DNA from: Microbacterium sp. USTB-Y
Lineage (GTDB): Bacteria > Actinomycetota > Actinomycetes > Actinomycetales > Microbacteriaceae
DNA: 64,000 nt
NCBI RefSeq assembly: GCF_023703415.1
Contig: NZ_JAGMTU010000002.1
Location: 248,001 to 312,000 of the forward strand
Reading direction: 5' to 3'
The position numbers and the translations under genes are program-made. The notes under the pieces are model-generated. The model ran no database searches. It saw only the letters and a list, made by a program, of their open reading frames with translations, and had not been told where the DNA came from. Below are positions 16,017 to 24,900 of this stretch, one piece after another (the first letter of the stretch is position 1; each line of letters opens with the position of its first letter).

Positions 16017-16781
16017 CTACTCCGCTCCGAAGCCGCTGACGTCGCCGATGAGGCGGGTGTGGTCCGCCGGGACCGGGTCGATCGCCGCCTGCGCCACCTC
16101 GGCGGCGAACTCCGACACGTTGTAGAGACGCCCCGCCGACTCGCGGCGCTGCGAGATCGCGCCGGGGTTCGCACGCTCGAGAAGGGTCGCCGTGATGGTG
16201 CCCTCGATCATGTCGCCCGACACGACCACGAACTCGAGGCCCTTCGCCTCGATCGCGGGGATCAGCTCGCGCAGGGCGTCCTCTCCGGCGCGCTTCGACA
16301 GAGCGACCGGCTCGTACTCCGGCATCGTCGGCGTGGTCCGGATGAAATGCGCCTGGTGGCTCGTGACGAAGACGATGCGTCCGCCCTCGCGGAGCACCGG
16401 GAGCGCCGTCTCCAGCACGTTGACCTGCGCATCGCGGTTCAGGCGCAGGGCGTAGTCCTCGCCCATGTTGGCCTCCATGCCGCCGGACGCGTTGAGGACG
16501 AGGACGTCCAGACCGCCGAACTCCGCCTGCACCGCCGCGAACATCTCCGCGACCGAGTCGGGATCGGTCAGATCGGCGCCGACGACGAGGGCGCGACGGC
16601 CGAGGGCGCGGACCTCCGCCGCGAGCTTCTCGGCGCGGGGGGCCTTGTTGCGGAAGTTGATGACGACGTCGGCCCCGGCCTCGGCGAAGTAGCGGATCGT
16701 GTCGGCGCCGATGCCGCGCGAGGATCCGGTGACGAGGGCGACCTTGCCGGTCAGCGAATCGGCGGGAAGGGTCTGAGACAC
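16017..16781 (-). CDS. Short-chain dehydrogenase/reductase, atypical active site
   Basis: A 254-residue Rossmann-fold SDR from GTG 16781 (GAGGAG upstream). The cofactor motif TGSSRGIG is at 18-25 and LVLNASGG near 95-101. The catalytic Ser141 and Lys163 are in place, but the residue four before the Lys, normally Tyr, is Val159 (YEPVALSK); Tyr156 lies three residues earlier. The classic YxxxK reaction may therefore be altered, or Tyr156 may substitute. The same YEPVA-x-SK pattern exists in related actinobacterial proteins, so it is a subfamily trait rather than a mutation. Substrate unknown. Confidence 0.85.
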   Translation of the reverse strand: MSQTLPADSLTGKVALVTGSSRGIGADTIRYFAEAGADVVINFRNKAPRAEKLAAEVRALGRRALVVGADLTDPDSVAEMFAAVQAEFGGLDVLVLNASGGMEANMGEDYALRLNRDAQVNVLETALPVLREGGRIVFVTSHQAHFIRTTPTMPEYEPVALSKRAGEDALRELIPAIEAKGLEFVVVSGDMIEGTITATLLERANPGAISQRRESAGRLYNVSEFAAEVAQAAIDPVPADHTRLIGDVSGFGAE

Positions 16782-16916
16782 GGGAACTCCTCGGAGGGCG
16801 TGCGCCGGGGCGCGCGGATGGGACGGAATCACCCTACCAATCCGCATGATTCCGCGGCGCGGGACACGGATGCGCCCTTCGGGCTCCGTGATAGGTTGGC
16901 AAAAAGAAGGGGCGGT

Positions 16917-17393
16917 ATGGACACGATCCTGCAGATGTTCCAGGACTGGGCGTGGATCGGCTGGCTGGTCCTCATGGTCCTGTTCTTCGTCATCGAGATC
17001 TTCACGCTCGACATGACCTTCCTCATGCTCGGACTGGGCTCGGCCGTCGGCCTGCTCTCGACCCTCACGGGCTGGCCCGTGTGGGTGCAGGTGATCATCG
17101 CGGCCCTCGCCGCGGTGCTGCTCATCTTCCTGCTCCGCCCGCCGCTGCTGCGCCGCCTGCATCGCGGTGAGGATCAGACCCGTTCCAATGTGGATGCGCT
17201 GATCGGCCTGCACGGCACGGTGCTGCTGGAGGTGACCTCCCTCATGGGGCAGGTCAAGCTCAGCAACGGCGACACGTGGACCGCGCGACTCGCGTCCGAC
17301 TCGCCCGTGCTCGCTCCCCTCTCCCCCGGCGCACCGGTGCGGGTCGAGCGGATCGAGGGCGCCACCGCATACGTCCGTTCCGCCCACGACTAG
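16917..17393 (+). CDS. NfeD-family membrane protein
   Basis: A 158-residue protein with two to three membrane helices (residues ~12-75) and a C-terminal OB-fold domain (DALIGLHGTVLLEVTSLMGQVKLSNGDTWTAR) typical of NfeD. NfeD proteins are encoded next to SPFH/stomatin proteins and help organise membrane microdomains; here the SPFH gene follows 21 bases downstream. It lacks the N-terminal ClpP-class protease domain of long NfeD. Confidence 0.9.
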   Translation: MDTILQMFQDWAWIGWLVLMVLFFVIEIFTLDMTFLMLGLGSAVGLLSTLTGWPVWVQVIIAALAAVLLIFLLRPPLLRRLHRGEDQTRSNVDALIGLHGTVLLEVTSLMGQVKLSNGDTWTARLASDSPVLAPLSPGAPVRVERIEGATAYVRSAHD

Positions 17394-17414
17394 GAGAAAC
17401 AGGAGCAGCCCTTC

Positions 17415-18407
17415 ATGGACAGCGCATCCTTCATCCCCACCGCCATCGGCTGGATCCTGGCGATCGCCGTCATCATCTTCGTGCTGGTGACCATCGCGCG
17501 ATCGGTCAGGATCATCCCGCAGGCCACGGCCGGCGTCGTCGAACGCCTCGGCAGGTACCACAAGACCCTCATGCCGGGTCTGAACCTGCTGGTGCCGTTC
17601 ATCGACCGCCTGCGCCCGCTCATCGACATGCGCGAGCAGGTCGTCTCCTTCCCGCCGCAGCCGGTGATCACCGAGGACAACCTCGTGGTCTCCATCGACA
17701 CCGTCGTCTACTTCCAGGTGACCGATGCGCGGGCCGCGACCTACGAGATCGCGAACTACCTCGGCGCCGTCGAGCAGCTCACCACCACCACGCTGCGCAA
17801 CGTCGTCGGCGGTCTGAACCTCGAGGAGGCGCTGACCAGCCGCGACAACATCAACGGCCAGCTGCGCATCGTGCTCGACGAGGCCACCGGGAAGTGGGGA
17901 ATCCGCGTCGGCCGGGTCGAGCTCAAGGCCATCGACCCGCCCGTCTCGATCCAGGACTCGATGGAGAAGCAGATGCGCGCCGAGCGCGATCGTCGCGCCG
18001 CGATCCTCACCGCGGAGGGCACGAAGCAGTCTCAGATCCTCGAGGCCGAGGGTCAGCGGCAGGCGGACATCCTGCGCGCCGAGGGCGAGAAGCAGGCCGC
18101 GGTGCTGCGCGCCGAGGGTGAGGCCGAGGCGATCCAGAACGTCTTCAACGCCATCCACCAGGGGCAGCCCGACGACAAGCTGCTCGCCTACCAGTACCTG
18201 CAGATGCTCCCGAAGATCAGCGAGAGCGCGTCGAGCAAGCTGTGGATCATCCCCAGCGAGTTCACGGAGGCTCTGAAGAACTTCGGCGGGGCGTTCACGC
18301 CGGGATCGGGCGGATCCACGCCGTTCACCCCGGCCTCTCCCGCCGTCCCGACGACGCGGGCCGCCGCGTCCGCCGCCGTGCCCCCGGCCTCCGACGGCGT
18401 CGCGTGA
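17415..18407 (+). CDS. SPFH/band-7 (stomatin-like) protein
   Basis: A 330-residue protein with one N-terminal membrane helix (residues ~8-30), an SPFH domain (IIPQATAGVVERLGRYHKTL ... VSIDTVVYFQVTD), and a long charged Ala/Glu coiled coil (EAEGQRQADILRAEGEKQAA repeats, ~205-240). The C-terminus is Ser/Pro/Ala-rich. Such stomatin/QmcA-like proteins form large oligomers at the inner membrane with NfeD, encoded just upstream. It ends in GTGA overlapping the next start. Confidence 0.9.
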   Translation: MDSASFIPTAIGWILAIAVIIFVLVTIARSVRIIPQATAGVVERLGRYHKTLMPGLNLLVPFIDRLRPLIDMREQVVSFPPQPVITEDNLVVSIDTVVYFQVTDARAATYEIANYLGAVEQLTTTTLRNVVGGLNLEEALTSRDNINGQLRIVLDEATGKWGIRVGRVELKAIDPPVSIQDSMEKQMRAERDRRAAILTAEGTKQSQILEAEGQRQADILRAEGEKQAAVLRAEGEAEAIQNVFNAIHQGQPDDKLLAYQYLQMLPKISESASSKLWIIPSEFTEALKNFGGAFTPGSGGSTPFTPASPAVPTTRAAASAAVPPASDGVA

Positions 18408-19177
18408 CACACCCCTATTTCCAGGGCGCACCCGTGCCCCGAGTCCTCGCTCACCGCGGTCTGGTGGGCGAGGACTCGTCTGTGTTCGACAACTCCGCCC
18501 TGGCGCTCGCCGCCGCGGATGCGGCCGGAGCCGTGTACGTGGAGACCGACTGCCGGGCGACGGCCGACGGCGATGCGGTGCTGTTCCACGACGAGACACT
18601 GCAGAGACTGCTCGGGGATCCGCGCCCGGTCGCCGAGGTCACCACGAAGGAGCTCGCCGCGCTCTTCGCCGCGCACGGCGGCCTGCTCACCCTCCGCGAG
18701 GCGCTCGAGGCCTTTCCGGGCCTGCGCTTCAACGTGGACGTGAAGGCGCGGGCCGCGGCCGCGGATGTCGGACGCGCTGTGGCCGCCGACGCGCACCGCG
18801 TGCTGCTGACCAGCTTCGACGATCGCAACCGTCTCGCGGCACTGGACGCGGTCCGTGCGACGGGTGCCGAGCTGCTCCCGGCCTCCTCGGGAGGTCGCGC
18901 CGCGATCACCCGGTTGCGCCTCGCTTCGACGGCAGGGGCGACCCGGTGGTCCCGGCGGATCCTGCGCGGCCTCGACGCGGTGCAGATCCCCGAGAGGTTC
19001 GGCGCGCTGCGGGTCTTCACCCCGGGCCTCGTCCGCGCCGTGCACGATGCGGGGGCTGAAGTGCACATCTGGACGATCAACGACCCGGAGCGGATGCGGT
19101 CCCTGATCGCCGCCGGCGCCGACGGCATCGTGACGGATCGCGCCGATCTCGCGATCAGGACGCTACGTCCGAGCTGA
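18404..19177 (+). CDS. Glycerophosphodiester phosphodiesterase
   Basis: A 257-residue TIM-barrel enzyme from GTG 18404, overlapping the SPFH stop. Family motifs: VLAHRGLVGE (His-Arg pair near residue 15), ENS-like FDNSALALAAA, VETDCRATADGDAVLFHDETL (E-x-D and HD metal and acid/base residues), FNVDVK, and the end VHIWTINDPERM...GADGIVTDRADL. It hydrolyses glycerophosphodiesters to glycerol-3-phosphate and an alcohol. No signal peptide is seen, so it is probably cytoplasmic. Confidence 0.9.
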   Translation: MTHPYFQGAPVPRVLAHRGLVGEDSSVFDNSALALAAADAAGAVYVETDCRATADGDAVLFHDETLQRLLGDPRPVAEVTTKELAALFAAHGGLLTLREALEAFPGLRFNVDVKARAAAADVGRAVAADAHRVLLTSFDDRNRLAALDAVRATGAELLPASSGGRAAITRLRLASTAGATRWSRRILRGLDAVQIPERFGALRVFTPGLVRAVHDAGAEVHIWTINDPERMRSLIAAGADGIVTDRADLAIRTLRPS

Positions 19178-19332
19178 CACGCGGTCCCGCATTCTTGCGT
19201 ACCCGGTGCCAGGCAGCACGCCCTCCGGGCGCGGGGCTGGGTATCGACTGTGAAAGCGTTCATGGTTTGCTCCCTTCGCATCTTCTGCACAGCCCGGGCC
19301 GCTATACCTGAGGGCGACGAGAGGACCACACA

Positions 19333-19716
19333 ATGGCAGATCGCAGCCTTCGAGGAATCCGACTCGGCGCCCAGAGCCTTCAGAGCGAAGAGGGCGTCGT
19401 CTTCATGGAACGCCAGCAGACCGCATACACCTGCGACTCCTGCGGCCACGTGACGACCCTGATGTTCGCGGCCGACGCCGAGCCGCCCACGACGTGGGAG
19501 TGCCGTGCGTGCGGCGCAGAGGCACGCCTGCAGGTCGACGGCAAGTCCGTCGAGGTCGAGGACAACGGCGACAAGGGCGGCCGCACCCACTGGGACATGC
19601 TGCTGGAGCGCCGCACCCGTGCCGAGCTCGAGGAGCTCCTGGAGGAGCGCCTCGCCTTCATCCGCGCCCGCCGCGGCGCGGGTGAGGATCCCACCCGCGA
19701 GCGGATCGGCGCCTAA
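19333..19716 (+). CDS. rbpA: RNA polymerase-binding protein RbpA
   Basis: A 127-residue actinobacterial RbpA. A leader is followed by the zinc-ribbon-like core (YTCDSCGHVTTLMFAADAE..., TWECRACG; two CxxC pairs near 36-39 and 58-61) and the sigma-interacting C-terminal helix (THWDMLLERRTRAELEELLEERL). RbpA binds sigma factors of the SigA/SigB class and stabilises open complexes. The last 4 bases overlap the convergent lnt gene, so the two share their 3' ends. Confidence 0.95.
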   Translation: MADRSLRGIRLGAQSLQSEEGVVFMERQQTAYTCDSCGHVTTLMFAADAEPPTTWECRACGAEARLQVDGKSVEVEDNGDKGGRTHWDMLLERRTRAELEELLEERLAFIRARRGAGEDPTRERIGA

Positions 19717-21299
19717 GTCCTGTCCCGCCGCCGGCTCCCGATGCCGGCGACCACGACGACGAGCAGTCCGCCCCAGAGCAGGACCTGTTCGATCCAGGGC
19801 CCGAGCACGACACCCGCCGTCGCCCCGGTGCGCAGTTCGACGTCTTCGAGCAGCGCACCGGGGCGATCCTCGTTCAGCGATGCCTGCGTGGATCCGTCGG
19901 CGCGGATGACCTGGCTGGTTCCCACCGTCGAGATGTTCACGACCGAGCGACCCGTCTCGACCGCCCGCATGCGGGCGATGGCGAGCTGTTGCAGGTTCTC
20001 GACCGTGCCGCGGAAGTCCGCGTTGTTCGTCTGGAACACCAGTACCTGCGCGCCCCCCTGGATGCCCTCGGCGATCAGCTCGTCGTAGATGACGTCGAAG
20101 CAGATCGCGAGGCCCACCGGCGTGCTCCCGACGCGCACGACGGGTGCATCGCTGCCCGGCGTGTACTCCCGGCCGATGAGACCGATCAGATCGGGCACGA
20201 TCGCATTGAAGAACTCGCGGTCGGGCACGTACTCGCCGAACGGCACCGGGTGCCGTTTCGCATGCGTCTGGACATCGTCGCGCGCGAGCGGGGGGTGGGA
20301 TCCCTGAGGCCACAGGAACGAGGTGTTGTAGAACAGCTCGCCCTTCTGCGTGGCTGCGTTCGCCAGGACGGGGGCGCCCACGCGGGCGGCGACCTCGTCG
20401 AGTCCGGCCGCGAGCTCGGGGTACTGGAACGGGTCTCCGTCCAGCCCGCCCTCGGGCCACACCAGCAGGTCCATGCCCTTGCCGTAGAGCGGTGCCGTCG
20501 CCTCGGTCTGGGCGTTCAGCACCGACAGCGGCTCACGCTGGTCGAAGTACCCGGTCGGGCCGTTCCCCTGCACGGCGCCGATGCGCATCGAGCCGTTCGC
20601 CGTGGTGGGGAACGCCGGCAGCGCCACGAGGACGATCCCGAGGATGACCGGCGCGACGAAGCCGAGCGCACGCGGCCGAGAGCCCGCACGCGCGAGCTCC
20701 ACGACGAGAGCGACCAGCAGCACCATGAGGAACCCCAGTCCGCTGATGCCGATCCAGCTGCTCACACGAGCAGCGGCCGTGTCGGCGAGGGTGTACGCGA
20801 TCCGCGCCCAGGGGAAACCGCCGTACGGCCAGTTCCCGACGAAGAGCTCCCGTCCGATCCAGAGCGCGGCCACGGTCACCGCGAGAAGCGCCGTGCGGGC
20901 GTACGACGGCAGCGGCAGCCTCGGGATCCAGCGATAGGCCAGCGTGATCGGCACCAGCGCCGCAGCGGTCAGAGCGGCCTCCAGCAGGGCGAGGGCGAGC
21001 CATGGGATCGGCCCCAGATACCTCGCGGTCCACGACACCAGGATGAGGAAGAACACCGCACCGTAGACGAGGCCCACCAGCAGCGCCGACCACGCGCGGC
21101 GGCCGATGAGCGAGACCAGCAGCAGACCGACGGCGGGGAACGCGGCGAACCAGAGCGAGATCGCGGGGAATGCCAGGGTCAGCAGTCCGCCCGCCGCGGC
21201 GGCCGAGATCAGTGCGGCCCAGAGCGGCAGGACAGGCGCGGTGCGGACGGCGCGCAGCGGAACGGAGCGATCGGTCATGCGGGTGCGGTCGCCGGTCAC
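19713..21299 (-). CDS. lnt: Apolipoprotein N-acyltransferase
   Basis: A 528-residue enzyme with seven or so N-terminal membrane helices (to ~215) and a nitrilase-like periplasmic domain. The catalytic triad is visible: Glu in LLVWPEGGLD, Lys in HAKRHPVPFGEYVP and Cys in VGLAICFDVIYDE; one further membrane helix is C-terminal. Lnt transfers the third acyl chain to lipoproteins. GTG 21299 overlaps the helY stop (GTGA); ATG 21278 is an alternative start. It is the last gene of the pafBC-tat-helY operon. Confidence 0.9.
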   Translation of the reverse strand: MTGDRTRMTDRSVPLRAVRTAPVLPLWAALISAAAAGGLLTLAFPAISLWFAAFPAVGLLLVSLIGRRAWSALLVGLVYGAVFFLILVSWTARYLGPIPWLALALLEAALTAAALVPITLAYRWIPRLPLPSYARTALLAVTVAALWIGRELFVGNWPYGGFPWARIAYTLADTAAARVSSWIGISGLGFLMVLLVALVVELARAGSRPRALGFVAPVILGIVLVALPAFPTTANGSMRIGAVQGNGPTGYFDQREPLSVLNAQTEATAPLYGKGMDLLVWPEGGLDGDPFQYPELAAGLDEVAARVGAPVLANAATQKGELFYNTSFLWPQGSHPPLARDDVQTHAKRHPVPFGEYVPDREFFNAIVPDLIGLIGREYTPGSDAPVVRVGSTPVGLAICFDVIYDELIAEGIQGGAQVLVFQTNNADFRGTVENLQQLAIARMRAVETGRSVVNISTVGTSQVIRADGSTQASLNEDRPGALLEDVELRTGATAGVVLGPWIEQVLLWGGLLVVVVAGIGSRRRDRT

Positions 21300-23770
21300 A
21301 TCGAGGAGTAGGCGACGATGCCGCGGCGCACGCTGTCGAGAGCGGTCCGTGCGGTGCGGGCCGTCTCGGCGTTCGGCGCGACGATGGACAGCTGATCCAG
21401 CAGATCGATGGTCTGCTTCGCCCAGCGCACGAAGTCGCCGGCGGCCATGTCGGCGTCCTCCAGCACCGCGTCGAGCGAGCTTCCCCGGGCCCAGGAGTGC
21501 ATCGCCCCGGCGAGGCCTGCGGAGGGGCGGTCGGATCCGGGCAGCCGGTGCTCATGCTCGAGATCGTCGAGCTCGGCCCACAGCTCCTGCGTGCGCTCCC
21601 ACGCGATGCGGAATCGTCCGCGCGGCAGATCGCGCGGATCGACGGAGCCGTCGTCGCGCCGCGGCTCGTAGACGAGGGCGCAGGCCATCGCCGCGAGCGA
21701 CGGCGCGTCCAGGCCGTCCCAGAGGCCTCGCCGCAGCGACTCCGCCACGAGGAGGTCGCGTTCGCCGTAGATCCGCTGCATCGTGCGCCCGGCGTCCGTG
21801 AGGGTCAGGGCGTCGCCGCGCCCCTCCACGTATCCCACCTCGGCGAGCACGTCGAGGACACGATCGAACACGCGCGCGACCGTGCCGGTGCGATTCTCGA
21901 TCTGCCTGCGGATGCGGTCGGTCTCGCGCTTGAGCTTCCAGTAGCGCTCCGCCCAGCGCGCGTGCATCTCGCGGTCCGGGCAGCGGTGGCACGCGTGCCG
22001 CTGCATCGCGCGGCGGAGGCCCTCGATCTGCCGCAGACGCTTCTCGCGCACGGCACGCGGCGCCTGCTGGTCGGCGCGGTTCTTCTTCTCCAGATCGCTG
22101 AGCTCGCGACGGATGCCGGAGTACTCCGCGAAGTCGCCGCGATCGCAGGTCATGGAAGAGAGGTAACCCGCGAGCGATGTCTCGGCCTCGCGCACGTTGC
22201 GGGCGAGCCCCACGACTGCGCGGTCCGCCTGGAACTGGGCGAAGGACGATTCCAGCACCTCGCGGGACCTGTCCCGCCCGAACCGGTCGAGCAGGTTGAC
22301 CGCCATGTTGTAGGTGGGGCGGAAGCTCGAGTTCAGCGGGTAGGTGCGCCGGGAGGCGAGGGCGGCGACCGCCTGCGGATCCATCCCCTCCGTCCACTGC
22401 ACGACCGCGTGTCCCTCGACGTCGATCCCCCGCCGGCCCGCGCGACCGGTCAGCTGGGTGTACTCGCCGGAGGTGATCGCGACCCGCGCCTCGCCGTTGA
22501 ACTTCTCCATGCGCTCCAGCACGACGGTGCGCGCCGGCATGTTGATCCCGAGCGCCAGGGTCTCCGTGGCGAACACGACCTTGAGCAGACGCTGCTGGAA
22601 GAGCTCCTCGACGATCTCCTTGAACGCCGGAAGCAGCCCGGCGTGGTGCGCCGCCACTCCCCGCTCGAGGTTGTCGAGCCATTCCCAGTACCCGAGCACC
22701 GCGAGGTCCTCGTCGCGCAGCGTGCGCACGCGGTCCTCGACGATGGCACGGATCTCATGCCGCTCCTCCGCGGTCGTCAGCCGCAGGCCGGAACGGCGCA
22801 CCTGCGTGACGGCGGAGTCGCAGCCCACGCGGCTGAAGATGAAGAAGATGGCGGGGAGGAGGTTGGCGCGATCGAGCAGATCCACGACCTGCGGCCGGTC
22901 GAGCCGCTCGATGCGGCGCACGTTCGCCGAGCGCACGGGACGTCTGCCGCCCCGCTGCGGCCGCCGGCCCTGCGCGCCCGCATGGCGCGCGCTCCGGTAC
23001 TGCTGGGCGTCGCGGTTGCGCTCGTAGTTGGCGCCGCCGAAGGAGCGGATCCGCAGCAGCTCCTGATTGACCTGGGCCGTGGCGATGCCCGCGCGATCGT
23101 CGAACAGCGGCAGCAGGTCGTCGCGCACGAGCACGTGCTGCTCCAACGGCACCGGCCGGGTCTCGGAGACGATGACCTCGGTGCCGCCGCGGACCGTGTC
23201 GAGCCAGTCTCCGAACTCCTCGGCGTTGGAGACCGTGGCGCTCAGGGCCACGAGTCGCACGCTCCGCGGGAGGTGGATGATGACCTCTTCCCAGACCGCG
23301 CCCCGGAACCGGTCGGCGAGGTAGTGCACCTCGTCCATGATCACGTAGCGGAGGTCGTCGAGAGCGCGCGAGTCCGCGTAGATCATGTTGCGCAGCACCT
23401 CGGTGGTCATCACCACGATGCGCGCGGAACCGTTGATGTTGACGTCGCCGGTGAGCAGCCCCACCTGATCCGCGCCGTACACGTCGACGAGCTCGCGGAA
23501 CTTCTGGTTCGACAGCGCCTTCATGGGGGTCGTGTAGAACGCCTTGTCGGACGGCGTCGACATCGCCAGATGGATCGCGAACTCCCCGACGATCGTCTTG
23601 CCCGCCCCCGTGGGCGCGGCGACGAGCACGCTGCTGCCGCGCTCCAGCGCATGACAGCCCTCGATCTGGAAGGGATCCAGCTGGAAGCGCTGCATGGCCG
23701 CGAAGGCAGCGGTCGCGGGATGGTCCTGAGCGGCGCGGGCGGAGGCGTATCGGTCCGCCGGCGACGTCAT
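21296..23770 (-). CDS. helY: Ski2-like DEVH-box RNA helicase HelY
   Basis: An 824-residue SF2 helicase. Motif I APTGAGKT near residue 47, Ia TTPMKALSNQK, II MDEVH, III SATVSN, and VI QLTGRAGRRGID are all present, followed by the long C-terminal helical part of Ski2/Mtr4-like proteins. A Cys cluster, CHRCPD, lies in the middle. It resembles mycobacterial HelY (Rv2092c), thought to act in RNA metabolism. ATG 23770 overlaps the tatC stop (ATGA). A basic QGRRPQRGGRRP insert sits in the helicase core. Confidence 0.9.
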   Translation of the reverse strand: MTSPADRYASARAAQDHPATAAFAAMQRFQLDPFQIEGCHALERGSSVLVAAPTGAGKTIVGEFAIHLAMSTPSDKAFYTTPMKALSNQKFRELVDVYGADQVGLLTGDVNINGSARIVVMTTEVLRNMIYADSRALDDLRYVIMDEVHYLADRFRGAVWEEVIIHLPRSVRLVALSATVSNAEEFGDWLDTVRGGTEVIVSETRPVPLEQHVLVRDDLLPLFDDRAGIATAQVNQELLRIRSFGGANYERNRDAQQYRSARHAGAQGRRPQRGGRRPVRSANVRRIERLDRPQVVDLLDRANLLPAIFFIFSRVGCDSAVTQVRRSGLRLTTAEERHEIRAIVEDRVRTLRDEDLAVLGYWEWLDNLERGVAAHHAGLLPAFKEIVEELFQQRLLKVVFATETLALGINMPARTVVLERMEKFNGEARVAITSGEYTQLTGRAGRRGIDVEGHAVVQWTEGMDPQAVAALASRRTYPLNSSFRPTYNMAVNLLDRFGRDRSREVLESSFAQFQADRAVVGLARNVREAETSLAGYLSSMTCDRGDFAEYSGIRRELSDLEKKNRADQQAPRAVREKRLRQIEGLRRAMQRHACHRCPDREMHARWAERYWKLKRETDRIRRQIENRTGTVARVFDRVLDVLAEVGYVEGRGDALTLTDAGRTMQRIYGERDLLVAESLRRGLWDGLDAPSLAAMACALVYEPRRDDGSVDPRDLPRGRFRIAWERTQELWAELDDLEHEHRLPGSDRPSAGLAGAMHSWARGSSLDAVLEDADMAAGDFVRWAKQTIDLLDQLSIVAPNAETARTARTALDSVRRGIVAYSSM

Positions 23771-24576
23771 ACCGTGGACTCCTCGAGGAACTCCTGCTGG
23801 CGCTTGTGCTTGCGCCGGTCGAAGAGCAGCGAGAGGCAGGCCGCGGCGAAGTAGAGCACGATCAGGATTCCGGCCAGCATGAGCATGCTGACCACATCCG
23901 CCGCCGGGGTCGCGAGCGCCGCGAACAGGCACGCGATGAGGATCGCGATCCGCCAGGCCTTCAGGATCGCCCGTCCCGACATGATCCCGGCGAAGTTCAG
24001 CGCCACGAGGAAGACGGGGATGATGAACGAGACGCCGATGACGATCATCAGCTTGAACACGAAGTCGTAGTAGTCCTGCGCGTTGTAGAGGTTCTGGGCG
24101 CCCTCGGGCGTGAACCCCGCCATCAGCTCGATGATGTGCGGCATCACGAGCACGCCGACGTAGCACCCGGCGAAGAAGAGCGGCACCGCGGACGCGACGA
24201 AACCGATCGTGTAGCGGATCTCCTTCTTCGTCAGACCCGGCATGATGAAGGCCCAGATCTGCCACAGCCAGACCGGCGCGGAGAGGAAGATGCCGATCGA
24301 GAACGCCATCCGCATGCGGAGGTCGAACGGCGCCGTCACCGAGGAGAACGTGAACCCGACGAGGTCCTTGCCGCGCTCCTCTGCGACCTGCCGGATGGGG
24401 CCGGTCACGAAGTGCAGGATCGGATCCGTGATGAAGAACGCGATCACCATGCCGAGCACGAGTGCGCCGGCGGCGATGACGAGCCGTCGGCGCAACTCGA
24501 TCAGATGCCCCGCGAGGGGCATGGTGCTATCGCGACGCGGCTTGCGGCCCTTCGTCGCGGGTGACACGTCGGTCAC
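23767..24576 (-). CDS. tatC: Twin-arginine translocase subunit TatC
   Basis: A 269-residue polytopic protein with six membrane helices. The N-terminal cytoplasmic motif MPLAGHLIELRRRL contains the conserved Glu and Arg residues used in signal-peptide recognition, and PGLTKKEI and a conserved FxPAxD-like AALATPAADVVS stretch are present. It forms the receptor of the Tat pathway for folded proteins. It starts (GTG 24576) 5 bases after the tatA stop. Confidence 0.95.
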   Translation of the reverse strand: MTDVSPATKGRKPRRDSTMPLAGHLIELRRRLVIAAGALVLGMVIAFFITDPILHFVTGPIRQVAEERGKDLVGFTFSSVTAPFDLRMRMAFSIGIFLSAPVWLWQIWAFIMPGLTKKEIRYTIGFVASAVPLFFAGCYVGVLVMPHIIELMAGFTPEGAQNLYNAQDYYDFVFKLMIVIGVSFIIPVFLVALNFAGIMSGRAILKAWRIAILIACLFAALATPAADVVSMLMLAGILIVLYFAAACLSLLFDRRKHKRQQEFLEESTV

Positions 24577-24581
24577 GCCTG

Positions 24582-24863
24582 TCAGCGCTGAGTACCGGCG
24601 TCGTGCGGCGGGGTGACGGCGGTGGTGTCAGCAGAGGCGTTCTGAACGGGCGTCGGCAGCGCGGTGGTCGCCGCCGCCTGCGGCGCGGCGGCTGCGGCGT
24701 CGCTGGCCGCGTCCTCGTCCTTCATGGCCTTCATCTCGCCCTTGAAGACACGGGCGGACTGGCCCATGCTCTTCGCGAGCGCAGGAAGCTTCGCCGCGCC
24801 GAACAACAGCAGGATGACGGCGAGGATGATGACCAGATGCCATCCGTTGAGTCCGGCGAACAT
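24582..24863 (-). CDS. tatA: Twin-arginine translocase subunit TatA
   Basis: A 93-residue protein with one N-terminal membrane helix (WHLVIILAVILLLFGAAKLP), the conserved FG hinge, the amphipathic helix ALAKSMGQSARVFKGEMK, and a disordered Ala/Thr/Pro tail. ATG 24863 has AGGGAG upstream. It polymerises with TatC to form the translocation pore. Confidence 0.95.
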   Translation of the reverse strand: MFAGLNGWHLVIILAVILLLFGAAKLPALAKSMGQSARVFKGEMKAMKDEDAASDAAAAAPQAAATTALPTPVQNASADTTAVTPPHDAGTQR

Positions 24864-24900
24864 GATGATCTCCCTTGATGGTTCGGGTGTTCCGCACAGT

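Noticed and set aside
19178..19280. Minus-strand frame starting MNAFTVDTQPRARRACC with a strong AAGGGAG upstream
   Set aside because: It runs without a stop far into the glycerophosphodiesterase gene on the other strand and shows no protein-like composition, so the ribosome-binding-like site is probably chance.
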